This document shows positions 6,352-6,961 of a stretch of DNA of 6,961 bases, one piece after another. The stretch covers positions 1 to 6,961 of the forward strand of contig DPMC01000286.1 of the NCBI GenBank assembly GCA_003541675.1, read 5' to 3'. A model generated the notes under the pieces. It ran no database searches and was not told the origin of the DNA. It saw nothing but the letters and a program-made list of their open reading frames with translations. This DNA is from Acidimicrobiaceae bacterium (GTDB lineage: Bacteria > Actinomycetota > Acidimicrobiia > Acidimicrobiales > MedAcidi-G1). Every line of letters starts with the position of its first letter. Within the stretch, counting starts at the first letter, position 1. A program made the translations under genes and the position numbers.

Positions 6352-6961
6352 AGACGCCGCCTGGGACGGGCCGCCCGGCCAGAGGACCTTCCGCGCCGGA
6401 GATCACCTACGCACCCATTGATGCCCGTTGGGCAGAGGAACTGGCGGCCATTGAACGCGCAGCCTTTCCTACGGCCGGCATCGAGGACCTCCTCGAGGTG
6501 CCGGACATCCTGGCCCTGTGCGAGACATTCCCCGATGGCGGATTCGTGGCCCTCGACGGTGACACGCCGGTCGGCATGGGTGTCGGGATCCTCATCGACT
6601 TCGACTTCGACGACCCGCATCACTCGCTGGATGACCTGATCGGCGCCAACTCGTGTGGCAACCACTCCGACGACTCGGACTGGTACTACGGCGTGACCAT
6701 CGCCGTGGATCCCGGTTATCGCCGTCTTGGGATCGGCCAGGAGTTGTACGTCCTCCGCAAGGATGTCGTCCGGCGCCTCGGCAAGAAGGGCATCGTGGCC
6801 GGAGGGGTCATCCCCGGCTACAAGGACCAGATCGACAAAATGTCGGCCGACCAGTACGTGGACCTGGTGCGGGCCGGTGAACTCTATGACCCGACGCTCA
6901 GTTTCCAGATCGAGAACGGGTTCGAGGCCATCTGTGCCATCCCCGACTACATGGACGATCC
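6348..6961 (+). CDS. GNAT-family N-acetyltransferase, N-terminal part; possibly a GNAT/carbon-nitrogen hydrolase fusion (cut by window edge)
   Basis: GNAT enzymes transfer an acyl group from acyl-CoA to an amine. The frame is open for 204 codons to the right edge. After a Pro-rich, probably flexible tail (residues 1-18) comes the GNAT fold. The acyl-CoA-binding motif is VTIAVDPGYRRLGIGQELY, with R125-R-L-G-I-G130 as the pyrophosphate loop. It is followed by GIVAGGVIPGY and, from about residue 175, RAGELYDPTLSFQIENGF. From memory of the families, these last two stretches typify the GNAT half of bifunctional GNAT/carbon-nitrogen hydrolase proteins such as the B. subtilis YhcX group. A nitrilase-like domain may therefore follow outside the window. 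The ATG overlaps the C45 stop as ATGA. No Shine-Dalgarno sequence is visible, which points to translational coupling. Substrate is unknown. GNAT assignment is firm; the fusion is inferred. Confidence 0.88.
   Translation, partial: MKTPPGTGRPARGPSAPEITYAPIDARWAEELAAIERAAFPTAGIEDLLEVPDILALCETFPDGGFVALDGDTPVGMGVGILIDFDFDDPHHSLDDLIGANSCGNHSDDSDWYYGVTIAVDPGYRRLGIGQELYVLRKDVVRRLGKKGIVAGGVIPGYKDQIDKMSADQYVDLVRAGELYDPTLSFQIENGFEAICAIPDYMDD

Overview
The window is GC-rich (roughly two thirds G+C by eye) and gene-dense. GTG starts, G/C-rich third codon positions and the family flavour of the proteins suggest an actinobacterium, plausibly of the class Acidimicrobiia. That assignment is an inference from sequence style, not a database match. 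No rRNA, tRNA, CRISPR array, insertion sequence or phage gene is visible.

Layout. (1) Positions 1-942, minus strand: psuG, pseudouridine-5'-phosphate glycosidase. It runs off the left edge, but almost the whole protein is present. (2) Positions 943-1073: a divergent intergenic region with a short perfect hairpin, a 10-base palindrome and a weak -10-like box. (3) Positions 1074-1409, plus strand: a 111-residue protein of unknown function with a GTG start and a very good ribosome binding site. (4) Positions 1410-1735: a 326-base gap holding a strong hairpin (1439-1467), a possible small minus-strand gene (1510-1683) and a good promoter for the next gene (1676-1703). (5) Positions 1736-5173, plus strand: a 1145-residue bifunctional PutA (proline dehydrogenase plus P5C dehydrogenase) without the DNA-binding domain and with a C-terminal extra domain. 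(6) Positions 5200-6351, plus strand: an Ntn-type C45-family acyltransferase/amide hydrolase. (7) Positions 6348 to the right edge, plus strand: a GNAT acetyltransferase whose start codon overlaps the stop of the C45 gene (ATGA). It resembles the N-terminal half of bifunctional GNAT/carbon-nitrogen hydrolases.

How they may work together. PutA oxidises proline to glutamate for carbon, nitrogen and electrons. The C45 and GNAT genes are translationally coupled and lie 26 bases behind putA. Both belong to families that make or break amide bonds, so the trio may be an amino-acid or amide catabolic cluster. The sequence does not show the substrate, and an AT-rich double palindrome between putA and the C45 gene could give the last two genes their own promoter. 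The psuG side is a separate, divergent unit for nucleoside salvage or degradation. The best candidates for undescribed biology are the C45-GNAT pair behind putA, the 111-residue orphan protein and the small ORF facing away from putA.
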